Assembly: GCA_035906055.1 (NCBI GenBank)
Contig: JAMIFV010000069.1
Span: 1-36,450 of the forward strand
Reading direction: 5' to 3'
DNA from: JAMIFV01 sp035906055
GTDB lineage: Bacteria > Pseudomonadota > Alphaproteobacteria > Rickettsiales > JABCZZ01
Length of the DNA stretch: 36,450 nucleotides
This document shows positions 24,534-32,442 of this stretch, piece by piece. Under the pieces are notes generated by a model. That model made no database searches, was not told the origin of the DNA, and worked only from the letters and a program-made list of their open reading frames with translations. A program made the position numbers and the translations under genes. Positions within the stretch are counted from its first letter, which is position 1. Every line of letters begins with the position of its first letter.

Positions 24534-25579
24534 TGGATGTTCAGCCCCTGATTCTGGATAGCTTCAGGTGCTTTATGTTCCTGCGGCTGGAACACCTGCC
24601 CCATCACCTGTTCTTCAAGCTCGTCTATCATACCCTGGGCATCCAGCGCTATCTGGGCGTCCTCAAGCCAGCCTGTGAAGCTGTTCTTTACGGCATCGGG
24701 CAGCCTGTTGATCTCGGCAATGGAGGCTTCGATCTGCCCCTTGTCAAGATTGGCAGCGGCGCGGCCAACGATGGCGTCGGCATCCTGTCCCGTCTGCGCT
24801 TCGTCGATGCGGCGCACGCGCACGAGGTTCTTCATGTTGAATACGAACCTGTCCCACGCCCCGGCTTCCGGCGGCGGCACGGCCTGCGCGGAACTAAACT
24901 GCTCCACGGAATTGTCGAACGAAGTAAGCAGCTCCGCCAGTGTAGGCACACCGTTGTCCGCATAGGTAGCAAGATCAGCCAGCGGCTTGTTCTGCGAAGT
25001 AGAGTCCCCGATCAGGTCTTCAAAATCCGACAGTGAATCGGCATAGGCCTTACCCGCCAGCACATTGTTGCTCAGGCGATGGAACGCCGAGAGCAGCTTG
25101 ATGGAATGCGCGATATGGTCGGCGTTAAAGGCGGGCGTGGAAGCCTTGAATGCGCTGATTTCTTTTTCCAGCGCTTCAAGGCGTTTTGCCTGCTCCTGTT
25201 GCACGGCGGTGTCAGCCGCCGGGGGAGCCGGTTCCGCAGTGCCTTCAGGCGTGGGGGCATCATCACCGGCCACTGCCGAAGCCACACCTTCAACAGGCGC
25301 AGCCTTCAGGCTGGAAACCTCCGAGGTAACGGCTTTCATCTCTTTTTCAAGCGCGGCAATGCGCTCCTCATAGCGTGCCACGCCCTTATCCAGATTCTCC
25401 AGTCTGGCGTCCAGAACCCCCAGCGCTTCGCCCGCCATGCCCGGCACGGCACCCTGCTGCCTAGACAAGTAAATGAAACCGGCCGTAAGGATAATCAACG
25501 CAATAACAAGTATCAATACCGCATATCCGGCCCATGATCTGGTAGTCGCGGCATCATCCTGTGTGGGTTCGTCTGACAT
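24530..25579 (-). CDS. Mic60/mitofilin-like inner-membrane protein
   Basis: 349 residues from the ATG (MSDEPTQ) preceded by AGGGAGC; a longer start would add 15 residues. One transmembrane helix (about residues 19-39) follows a short acidic cytoplasmic end. Then come a coiled-coil region (about 55-160, with an Ala/Pro/Glu-rich linker near 105-130) and a helical C-terminal mitofilin-like domain. Alphaproteobacterial Mic60 homologs shape intracytoplasmic membranes and contact the outer membrane. Assignment rests on architecture and on the neighbour hemY; sequence identity across the family is low. Confidence 0.8.
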   Translation of the reverse strand: MSDEPTQDDAATTRSWAGYAVLILVIALIILTAGFIYLSRQQGAVPGMAGEALGVLDARLENLDKGVARYEERIAALEKEMKAVTSEVSSLKAAPVEGVASAVAGDDAPTPEGTAEPAPPAADTAVQQEQAKRLEALEKEISAFKASTPAFNADHIAHSIKLLSAFHRLSNNVLAGKAYADSLSDFEDLIGDSTSQNKPLADLATYADNGVPTLAELLTSFDNSVEQFSSAQAVPPPEAGAWDRFVFNMKNLVRVRRIDEAQTGQDADAIVGRAAANLDKGQIEASIAEINRLPDAVKNSFTGWLEDAQIALDAQGMIDELEEQVMGQVFQPQEHKAPEAIQNQGLNIQ

Positions 25580-25752
25580 TATATATGCTCCCTGGGCGCT
25601 CGTAACGCTATGCGTCTTTAACATAATTAAACCGATTCACATACGAAAGTTTTCCGCACTGCAAGAACGGAAAAAAATTTATCACTTTTATAACTTATTT
25701 GTGTCATAGTTTTACTAAATACTGTATAAAACGCACAACATCATGCTATTGC

Positions 25753-25781
25753 TTGATTGAAAAGCTATTTTCTACTATTAT
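25753..25781 (+). promoter_or_regulatory. Promoter of the D,D-carboxypeptidase gene
   Basis: TTGATT and TATTAT are separated by 17 bp, about 24 nt before the coding start. The upstream 100 bp are AT-rich, as expected of a promoter region. Confidence 0.55.
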
Positions 25782-25804
25782 TTCTACTTTAAGGGAAAGG
25801 TTGA

Positions 25805-27229
25805 GTGGTGCAGATATCTACTCTCAGAGAAAAAAATATTTCTTCATCTGCCAACCGTAGCCAGTTCACACTGCTAACCTTCTTGAGCACCCTGCTCACC
25901 ATAGTCTTCGTAACGGTGTTCACCGCGTCCTCAGCCGACGCCTCCACCAAGAAAAACTGCAAGAATTACATTTCCAAGCAGAACGTGAAGGCCTGCATGG
26001 GCGGCAAAAGCGTGAAAACCTCCAGCCTGCGCAAGAAGCAGCATGTGGTGTATACCCGTCCGCAGCCCGCCACTTTCGTTATCAACGCTGACACCGGCAA
26101 GGTGTTACAGGCGGAAAATGCCGACGCCGCACGCTATCCCGCGTCTCTCACCAAGATGATGACGCTCTACCTCACCTTTGAAGCGCTCAAGAAAGGTAAG
26201 CTCAAGCTCGATCAGGAAATGCCGGTTTCCCTGCACGCCTCCGGCCAGCCGCAAACCAACATAGCGCTGGAACCCGGTGACAGGCTTTCCGTAAAAGACG
26301 CCATCCTCAGCCTGGTTGTGCGTTCCGCGAACGACTCCGCCGTAGTGCTCAGTGAAGCGCTGGGCGGTACCGAAGAAGGCTTTGCCGTCAAGATGACCGC
26401 CAAGGCGCGTGAGCTGGGCATGAAAAAAACCGTATTCCATAACGCATCCGGTCTGCCCGACCCCCGCCAGCGTACAACCGCGCGCGACCTGGCAGTGCTT
26501 GGCCTCGCGCTGAAGCGTGACTTTCCGCAATATTATCCCTTCTTCAAGACCGAAGCCTTCACTTTCCGTGACAAGACCTACACCACCCATAACCGCGTGA
26601 TGACGCGCTATGAAGGCGTGGACGGCATCAAGACCGGCTATATCCGGGCATCCGGCTTCAACCTCGTAAGCTCCGCCAAGAAAAACGGCTACAACCTCGT
26701 GGCCGTAGTGCTGGGCGGCAGGACATGGCGCGAGCGCGACGACCAGATGATCGCCCTGCTGGATCAGAACTTTAATCGCCTAATCGCCAAAGGTGACGCC
26801 CCTCTTACCCCCAGAATCATGGATGTGGCCTCGCTTAATCCCGCTGCGGAAGCTGCCTCCCCCGTTACAGAAGAGGAAGCCATGGAAGGTCAGGGTGACC
26901 TGACCTCCGAATCCGATACTTCTGCTTTCAAGGCGCTGTCAGCCCCCACAATCCAGCCGGATGCAAAAGCTGCCGCTGAAGTGCTTACCCAGCAATGGGG
27001 CATTCAGGTAGGCGCTTACGGGCAAAAGAGTGAAGCCGTAAAAGCCGCCACCTACGCTCTCAAGCATGCCCCCACCCAGCTTGCCGCTTCACGCATTTCC
27101 ATTACTGAGCGCACGCCCAGCAACACCTTCTATCGCGCGCGCCTGGTCAACATCAGCCAGAAGCAGGCAGAATCCGCCTGCAAAGCCCTGTCTGAAAAAC
27201 AGCTCAACTGCTTTACTTTCAAAGACTGA
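25805..27229 (+). CDS. D-alanyl-D-alanine carboxypeptidase with C-terminal SPOR domain
   Basis: 474 residues of the PBP5/6 (S11 peptidase) type, which trims the terminal D-Ala of peptidoglycan stem peptides in the periplasm. A hydrophobic signal (about 21-42) is cut near SSADA. Active-site motifs: SLTK with Ser114 and Lys117, SAN (174-176) and KTG (276-278). Residues about 395-474 form a SPOR domain (W-G-I-Q-V-G-A-Y...), which binds denuded glycan strands at the septum. Two GTG codons in a row follow an AAGGGA ribosome site, so the start could shift by one codon. A strong terminator follows. Confidence 0.92.
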   Translation: MVQISTLREKNISSSANRSQFTLLTFLSTLLTIVFVTVFTASSADASTKKNCKNYISKQNVKACMGGKSVKTSSLRKKQHVVYTRPQPATFVINADTGKVLQAENADAARYPASLTKMMTLYLTFEALKKGKLKLDQEMPVSLHASGQPQTNIALEPGDRLSVKDAILSLVVRSANDSAVVLSEALGGTEEGFAVKMTAKARELGMKKTVFHNASGLPDPRQRTTARDLAVLGLALKRDFPQYYPFFKTEAFTFRDKTYTTHNRVMTRYEGVDGIKTGYIRASGFNLVSSAKKNGYNLVAVVLGGRTWRERDDQMIALLDQNFNRLIAKGDAPLTPRIMDVASLNPAAEAASPVTEEEAMEGQGDLTSESDTSAFKALSAPTIQPDAKAAAEVLTQQWGIQVGAYGQKSEAVKAATYALKHAPTQLAASRISITERTPSNTFYRARLVNISQKQAESACKALSEKQLNCFTFKD

Positions 27230-27253
27230 CTTCTGCGTTGATGAGGCTGAAAC

Positions 27254-27287
27254 AAAAAACCCCCCGGAATTTCCGGAGGGTTTTTTT
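27254..27287. terminator. Bidirectional intrinsic terminator
   Basis: AAAAAACCCCCCGGAA pairs with TTCCGGAGGGTTTTTTT, with runs of A and T on the two sides. It lies between the convergent carboxypeptidase and rpsU genes and fits both. Confidence 0.9.
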
Positions 27288-27308
27288 ATGACCGAATGAA
27301 ACAGACGA

Positions 27309-27512
27309 TTAGTCGTTCTTATCGGTGTTCTTGCGGGCCAGTTTGCGGGTACGGCGCACTGCTTCAGCAGCACGGCGAACGCGTTCCTCGGAGGGCTTCT
27401 CAAAGTGACGGCGCATTTTCATTTCGCGGAAGATACCTTCGCGCTGCATCTTCTTCTTAAGAGCGCGCAAAGCCTGATCCACGTTGTTGTCTCTTACAAC
27501 TACTTCTACCAT
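27309..27512 (-). CDS. rpsU: 30S ribosomal protein S21
   Basis: 67 residues starting MVEVVVRDNNVDQALRALKK, the standard bS21 N-terminus; an upstream in-frame extension is not conserved. The block GIFREMKMRRHFEKPSEER and a basic C-terminal helix are typical. It is a small-subunit protein near the 16S 3' end that aids start-site recognition. GGGGG precedes the start by about 10 nt. Single gene with its own terminator. Confidence 0.97.
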   Translation of the reverse strand: MVEVVVRDNNVDQALRALKKKMQREGIFREMKMRRHFEKPSEERVRRAAEAVRRTRKLARKNTDKND

Positions 27513-27656
27513 CTCAAAATACCCCCTTTCCGGTGAGGCGCGGATTCTAGTCACCTCCGCTCCTTAAGTCGAGCAAAAGTTTCTCATTGCCAAACGGCCG
27601 CAAAAAACATTACAAACATAACCCCTCCCCCAAAAACAAAAATGACAAGGAGCGAT

Positions 27657-27947
27657 ATGTCAAAAGTGATGAAATCAGGCGGAATCGCCGGTGACCAGCT
27701 TAAATCTATTATTGAGCGAATTGAAAGACTTGAAGAAGAAAAATCCGGCATCGCATCCGATATCAAAGATATCTTCGCCGAAGCCAAGGGCAACGGCTAC
27801 GATGTGAAAACCCTGCGCAAGGTTATTTCCCTGCGCAAGAAAGACGCCGCCGAGCGCGATGAGGAAGAGCACCTGCTCGACACCTACAAGCGCGCGCTGG
27901 GCATGATCCCCGATTTTGAAGAAGAAAAAGAAGAAGAAGCCGCCTGA
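27657..27947 (+). CDS. gapR: GapR/DUF2312-family nucleoid-associated protein
   Basis: 96 residues from the ATG preceded by AAGGAG. The first half matches GapR: G-G-I-A-G-D-Q-L-K-S-I-I-E-R-I-E-R-L-E-E-E-K, then D-I-K-D-I-F-A-E-A-K-G-N-G-Y-D-V-K-T-L-R-K-V-I. In Caulobacter GapR clamps overtwisted DNA ahead of replication and transcription forks. The C-terminal tail is strongly acidic (EEEKEEEAA). Nearly restricted to alphaproteobacteria, it is a good lineage marker. Confidence 0.93.
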   Translation: MSKVMKSGGIAGDQLKSIIERIERLEEEKSGIASDIKDIFAEAKGNGYDVKTLRKVISLRKKDAAERDEEEHLLDTYKRALGMIPDFEEEKEEEAA

Positions 27948-27966
27948 GCCCACGCGCGTTTTTTAG

Positions 27967-27996
27967 TTGTCGTACCGCATTGTTTATCTATATAAT
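27967..27996 (+). promoter_or_regulatory. Promoter of the PAS-GGDEF gene
   Basis: TTGTCG and a perfect TATAAT are 18 bp apart, about 40 nt before the coding start. Confidence 0.55.
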
Positions 27997-28036
27997 GTAG
28001 AACATTAACACATATATCTACTATATATGGTGATTT

Positions 28037-29038
28037 ATGCCCAAAAAGACCGTTAAAGCACTGACCTCCGCCTTCAGTGAGCTTTCTGCGCTCAACCGCA
28101 TGAAAGTGGAGGTGGATCTGCTCACCCGTTATTCAACGGATGTGATCTATCGCCTGCGGTACGACACGATGCAGTATGACTACATCAGCCCCGCCGTGCA
28201 GAAACTGCTGGGCTACAGTGCGCAGGCACTCAACAGCATTGTGCCGCTGCGCTCGCTGATACTGGAAACGCGTATCGTCAATGACGGCATGAAATCGGTG
28301 GAGTCTTACAGCAACCTTGAGGAAACGCGCAAACGCGGCGATGTCGGCAAATGGCAGGCCGATTACATGATGAAGACCCAGAGCGGCAAGACCATCTGGG
28401 TGGCCGATATCTCCTACCCGTGGTTCGACAAAAAAGGCGCTATCATCGGCTCTATCGGCAGCTTGCGTGACATCTCAGACCGCATAGAGGCGGAAGAAAA
28501 GATCCGCCAGGAGCTGGTGCGCGCGGGTTCCAGCGATGAACTGACCGGACTTGCCAACCGGCAGGCTTTCTGGACAAGGCTGGAGAGCGAAGTGTCGCGC
28601 ATCAAGCGCACGCAAAGCGATCTCTCACTGCTACTAATCGAGGTGGATAACGCCGACCGCATCAAATCGTCCCACGGTGAAACAGTATTCAGCAATGTAA
28701 TTTCGGGCGTGGCAAAACTCGTCAGCTCCGGCCTGCGTGAGCTTGACCTCGCCGCACGCATAGGCAGCGCTGAATATGGAATCGTACTGCCGGAAACTTC
28801 CCCGGACGGAGCCGTTAAGCTGGCAATCCGTATACGCGATGCAGTCGCTCGCCACACTTTTTACACCGGCAGTGAGCCGCTTGGCTGCACCGCATCGCTT
28901 GGCATTGCCAGCTCCCGCATGGGGCGTGAAATGGATGCGACCCGGCTGTTTAAGCTTGCCGACATGCGGCGCTACATCGCCCGTCACACCGGCGGCAATC
29001 GCCTTTCATCCGACGAAATGGCGGATAAAGTGCATTAA
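28037..29038 (+). CDS. PAS-GGDEF protein with degenerate active site
   Basis: 333 residues, soluble. A PAS domain (about residues 25-150, ending GSLRDISDRIEAEE) is joined to a diguanylate-cyclase-type domain (about 165-325), which begins DELTGLANR. The catalytic GGDEF motif reads G-S-A-E-Y (near residue 243), and the metal-binding Asp of the usual L-x-D-x-D is Glu (LLLIEVD). The second-half block LADMRRYIARHTGGNRL is kept. It is therefore probably not an active cyclase; it may bind GTP or act as a receptor or scaffold. Single gene with its own promoter; a palindromic element begins 2 bp after its stop. Confidence 0.88.
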   Translation: MPKKTVKALTSAFSELSALNRMKVEVDLLTRYSTDVIYRLRYDTMQYDYISPAVQKLLGYSAQALNSIVPLRSLILETRIVNDGMKSVESYSNLEETRKRGDVGKWQADYMMKTQSGKTIWVADISYPWFDKKGAIIGSIGSLRDISDRIEAEEKIRQELVRAGSSDELTGLANRQAFWTRLESEVSRIKRTQSDLSLLLIEVDNADRIKSSHGETVFSNVISGVAKLVSSGLRELDLAARIGSAEYGIVLPETSPDGAVKLAIRIRDAVARHTFYTGSEPLGCTASLGIASSRMGREMDATRLFKLADMRRYIARHTGGNRLSSDEMADKVH

Positions 29039-29040
29039 AG

Positions 29041-29105
29041 ACGAGAAAGCGAGATAATGAGAATGCAAGAAGTCTAACTATTACTTTTTGCTTTCTCGTT
29101 ATCTC
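29041..29105. repeat. Stop-adjacent palindromic element, type C
   Basis: A 65-bp element between the convergent GGDEF and Trm112-family genes. ACGAGAAAGC (29041-29050) and GCTTTCTCGT (29090-29099) are perfect inverted arms; GAGATAA (29051-29057) and TTATCTC (29099-29105) form a second pair in swapped order. Word content differs from copies A and B, but the design and the position right after a stop codon are the same. It probably also terminates transcription from both sides. Confidence 0.7.
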
Positions 29106-29115
29106 ACCCCTTGCC

Positions 29116-29292
29116 TTATCCTTCCAGCTTTCTTGCTTCATCCACCAGCATAATCGGAATGCCGTCGCGGATGGGATAGGCAAGCTTTGCCTTATCGCTG
29201 ATTAGCTCTCCTGCCTGAGCGTCATAACGCAGGCCGGTCTTGGTGAGCGGGCACACCAGTATTTCAAGCAGTTTGGGATCAACAACCGTCAT
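29116..29292 (-). CDS. Trm112/YcaR-family small protein
   Basis: 58 residues. The start MTVVDPKLLEILVCPLTKTGLRYD and the C-terminal half Y-P-I-R-D-G-I-P-I-M-L-V-D-E-A match the Trm112 (UPF0434) family. The bacterial form keeps C-P in the first half but here lacks a full zinc-binding cysteine set, as many do. Eukaryotic Trm112 activates methyltransferases; the bacterial role is unclear. The start lies 6 bp after the stop of the thioredoxin-like gene, so the two are probably co-transcribed. Confidence 0.9.
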   Translation of the reverse strand: MTVVDPKLLEILVCPLTKTGLRYDAQAGELISDKAKLAYPIRDGIPIMLVDEARKLEG

Positions 29293-29298
29293 ATGCCC

Positions 29299-30207
29299 TC
29301 ACGAAAAAATGAGTGTGGAAAGTTTGCGGCGTCCCTGCATGGTCAGCGGATGCGTATGACCAAGCGCTTCAAAAAATTCGAGCAGCTTGGTGCGTGCGGC
29401 CCCCTCGTTCCACGCCTTATCACGCCCTACTATAAATAGCAGCTCGCCAATGGCCTCTTCCTGTTTACCGCTGGTGAATAAGGCCTGCGCAAGTTCCAGA
29501 CGCGACGCATGATCGTTGGCATTTTTGGCGAGTTTTGCATTCAGCTGCATGAGGCCGTCACGCCCCGGCGCGCTGCGTGCAAGCTTGAGCGCCGCTTTCA
29601 CCGACTGCACTGCTTCCATATTCTGCGATGCTTCCGGCACGGCTTTCACCAGCACCTCCGCTTCATCGAGCTGGCCGAGCGCCACCAGTGCTGCGGCAGC
29701 GCCTGCGAGCGCTTCGATGTTATTTTGGTCTGCCTGTAACAGTGCTTCAAAATGCTGCAAGGCCGCTTCAGGCTGGCCTGCCTGCAAAAGTTTCCTGGCG
29801 CCTTCCAGTGAGTGCAGCACCTCCTGCCCTTCCGGCGTGGTATTGAGGAGTTGCGCCACCATCTGCCTGAGCTGGCTTTCGGGCACGGCACCGGAGAACG
29901 CGTCGAGCGGCTGCCCCTGCAACAAAATGTAAACCATCGGCACGGACTGGATGCGAAACTGCTGCGCGATCTGCGGGTTCTTATCTACGTCGACCTTCGC
30001 CAGCCTGATACGTCCCTTGGTCTCCCCCACTACCTTTTCGAGTATGGGGCCGAACTGCTTGCATGGCCCGCACCATGAAGCGGTGAAATAAAGCAGTGCC
30101 GGAAGCTGCATGGATGCCTGCATCACTTCCTGCATAAAATTTTGCGCGGTAACCTCGACAGCTGCGGAAGCCGAAGTATCCAAGGCCTTGTTTTGACTGG
30201 GTTGCAT
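29299..30207 (-). CDS. YbbN/CnoX-like thioredoxin-TPR protein
   Basis: 302 residues. The N-terminal thioredoxin domain (about 18-125) has the W-C-G-P-C-K active site with Cys46 and Cys49, preceded by YFTAS and followed by the cis-Pro region S-V-P-M-V. The C-terminal half (about 135-300) is a TPR-like helical region. This is the domain order of CnoX/YbbN, a holdase/redox chaperone linked to GroEL. E. coli CnoX has a degenerate S-x-x-C site; here the full C-x-x-C is kept, as in many alphaproteobacteria. No signal peptide is present. Confidence 0.9.
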   Translation of the reverse strand: MQPSQNKALDTSASAAVEVTAQNFMQEVMQASMQLPALLYFTASWCGPCKQFGPILEKVVGETKGRIRLAKVDVDKNPQIAQQFRIQSVPMVYILLQGQPLDAFSGAVPESQLRQMVAQLLNTTPEGQEVLHSLEGARKLLQAGQPEAALQHFEALLQADQNNIEALAGAAAALVALGQLDEAEVLVKAVPEASQNMEAVQSVKAALKLARSAPGRDGLMQLNAKLAKNANDHASRLELAQALFTSGKQEEAIGELLFIVGRDKAWNEGAARTKLLEFFEALGHTHPLTMQGRRKLSTLIFS

Positions 30208-30257
30208 TGCGTTTTTCCTCTCTAAACCACAGGAAATATGCCTATAGCATGAAACAC

Positions 30258-30285
30258 TTGCAAACTGAAAGTAAATCCCTATATT
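30258..30285 (+). promoter_or_regulatory. Promoter of tRNA-Gly
   Basis: TTGCAA and TATATT are separated by 16 bp, with a predicted start about 30 nt before the tRNA. Confidence 0.5.
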
Positions 30286-30322
30286 GGCGTTCGCTTCGGG
30301 GGTAAAACCCCTTATGAATCAA

Positions 30323-30397
<75 letters not shown>

Positions 30398-30437
30398 TTC
30401 TCTCTTAGAAAAGCATGGAACAGAAACACTCAGGCCG

Positions 30438-30998
30438 CTACCTGCGTGTGGGCATCCTGAGCACTACGGCCTTTGCCGTTGCATGCGCCGCCACGTGCGC
30501 AGCAGGGCGGAACGCTTCGCTTATCGCCATATCGATGACACGCCGGATATCTTCCAAAGCTGCGCGGAACGCTTCATCATTCTTCAGAATCGTGGCCGTT
30601 TCCTTGACTTCCATTTTGTTGGGCAACAATATGCGCTCCATAAAATGCGCAGGATATTCAGGCTTCGCCTGCTCGCGCACCGCGCTTACATCCTTGAGTT
30701 TCTTTATCAGCGGCGCGGATTTTTTCTCATCGCCGAGCAACATCGGCAGGTATTTCTCAAGCCCCGCATCGGCATAAAGCTCCAGCCCCTTGATGTAGGT
30801 AAGGCCGATATTACCGATCATCGAAGGGTCCATGCGTTTCTTGCTCACCGTCATCGCAATCGCCTCGTTAAGCCTCGCGGCGGCAGTCGCATGGCCTTTC
30901 GCCGCCAGCGCCTTTATGGACTCCATCAGCGCAGTGCGGATATTGGCGGGGAGCTCCTGATAGTCTTCGATGGATTTTTTTGCGGGCATATCGGACAT
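30438..30998 (-). CDS. Unknown protein
   Basis: 186 residues with no recognised domain. It appears helical, lacks a signal peptide and membrane segments, and is moderately basic. Repeated A-x-x-A patterns appear near the C-terminus. The ATG follows a weak GGAATAA site. It is convergent with tRNA-Gly and followed upstream by a long AT-rich gap. Codon use resembles the surrounding housekeeping genes, so it is probably native. Confidence 0.65.
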   Translation of the reverse strand: MSDMPAKKSIEDYQELPANIRTALMESIKALAAKGHATAAARLNEAIAMTVSKKRMDPSMIGNIGLTYIKGLELYADAGLEKYLPMLLGDEKKSAPLIKKLKDVSAVREQAKPEYPAHFMERILLPNKMEVKETATILKNDEAFRAALEDIRRVIDMAISEAFRPAAHVAAHATAKAVVLRMPTRR

Positions 30999-31263
30999 AA
31001 CGTTATTCCTGCTGTTATAGGTGAATAACCCTAAATTACCGCCAAAACCCCTGATAAATCGTTAATGTAAAAAGATATTTTATTATCAAATCATTAAAAT
31101 TGTATATTTCTGTTCGTAATTAGCCACTTGGTTGAGAGGTTTCTGGCTGAAATCCGCCAATACTTCAAATATGACAGTTCTGTGAATTTTAAAGCTGAGT
31201 CATACTCTTAGATTGTTATTACGGTTCTAAAAGTGATAGAATTTGCTGGCAAGGAACAAAAGC
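30999..31263. other. AT-rich intergenic region with promoter of the paralog pair
   Basis: About 265 bp without a gene, markedly richer in A and T than its surroundings. On the plus strand TTGTTA (31213-31218) and TAGAAT (31237-31242) are 18 bp apart, a plausible promoter for the next two genes. Nothing else was recognised. Confidence 0.5.
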
Positions 31264-32439
31264 ATGTCTTGGACAGAAAATATTCCGCCCGCAGCAAAGT
31301 CATTTACCACTAAAGCGCTGAGAGGCGTAGAGTTGCTTGCCGATGGTTTCCACGCCATTCCCAAGGCAAAAAAGGGCGACAACAATCCCCTCAAGGCCCT
31401 TCCCAGCATGCATCGCCTTCTCAATGTGTTTGGCATGGTTGGCGCTTACAGTGCCACGCAATACCTGACCAACATCATGTTCGCCTGCAAGATCAACGGC
31501 AGCCAGTGTGAAGAACTTCCTATCGAGCAGGTGCCCAAGCCCCTGCACTTCCTTCACGGCATCTTTTCCTATAACCCCATGGCTGATGATCCATCCAGCC
31601 AATGGCATAAAGTTGCGCAACAGCTTGCACCTGCAATTGGCGGCGCAGTGGGTGCCATTTACGGCAGCAAATACTTTTTCATTGAGCAGAACGGCAAGGA
31701 AAAGGCGTTCAATGATCTCATGAAGAAAGAAAAACTGCACCCCCTGCAGGCCGATACTGCCGCTGTCTTCGCACAGGGGCTGAAGGGCTGGCGAAAACTG
31801 GCTGGCTCCCTTGCTTGGCCTGCCTCCGCTTCAGGCACCACTGGCCCCATGTATGGCACGGCGCTTAATTCAGCATTTCTGCTTGGCAACAATAACCGCA
31901 CATTAGCCGGCCTTGTCACCGGACTGGAAGAAAGCGGCCTGAAATCCATGCGCTGGCTATCCCAGAAACTGCGCCTTCTCAATAATACCACTTCCCGCTT
32001 CAATGTTGGCCCTGAAGGCGCCCTGGCCAAAATCATTGAAGGCACGGAAATGGCCCTACGCGACGCAGCCAACCCCGCCAAGCAGGGCAAAGTAGCGGAA
32101 GCGTATGGCAAGGATATCGTTGAAGGCGTAATTATGCCTCTCATTGTCAAAATGAAGCCGCATGAAAAAAGCCAATTGGTGGACAAAATGAAAGGTCTTT
32201 TCGAAGGACTTGCACGTGAACATCAGGCATCGGGCCTTAGCACGCAGCAAGTGCAAGATACAGTGAAGGCGCATATCCATGACCTCCTGCTCAATGCTAA
32301 AGTGCAGAACATGGGCGAAGGCATGAAAGTGGGACAAACCGGCCTGCTTGGCTGGCTCGCGGAAAAGCTGGGTGCCAAAAGAACGGTGGATGAGATCCGC
32401 TCCCGTATGATGCGCGCACCTGCCATGGAGAGGGCGTAA
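31264..32439 (+). CDS. Unknown membrane protein, tandem paralog 1
   Basis: 391 residues from the ATG preceded by AAGGA; a TTG further upstream overlaps the promoter. No family is recognised. Hydrophobic segments lie at about 52-75 and 120-140, the second rich in Gly/Ala (APAIGGAVGAIYG). A small-residue segment S-A-S-G-T-T-G-P-M-Y-G is at 188-198. The C-terminal half is helical. The next gene, 3 bp downstream, has the same plan and shared anchors (PLH, W-R-x-L-A-x-S, SASG, G-L-E, a terminal K-x-G/K-L-G block), suggesting an old tandem duplication. No signal peptide is evident. Confidence 0.75.
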   Translation: MSWTENIPPAAKSFTTKALRGVELLADGFHAIPKAKKGDNNPLKALPSMHRLLNVFGMVGAYSATQYLTNIMFACKINGSQCEELPIEQVPKPLHFLHGIFSYNPMADDPSSQWHKVAQQLAPAIGGAVGAIYGSKYFFIEQNGKEKAFNDLMKKEKLHPLQADTAAVFAQGLKGWRKLAGSLAWPASASGTTGPMYGTALNSAFLLGNNNRTLAGLVTGLEESGLKSMRWLSQKLRLLNNTTSRFNVGPEGALAKIIEGTEMALRDAANPAKQGKVAEAYGKDIVEGVIMPLIVKMKPHEKSQLVDKMKGLFEGLAREHQASGLSTQQVQDTVKAHIHDLLLNAKVQNMGEGMKVGQTGLLGWLAEKLGAKRTVDEIRSRMMRAPAMERA

Positions 32440-32442
32440 TCC

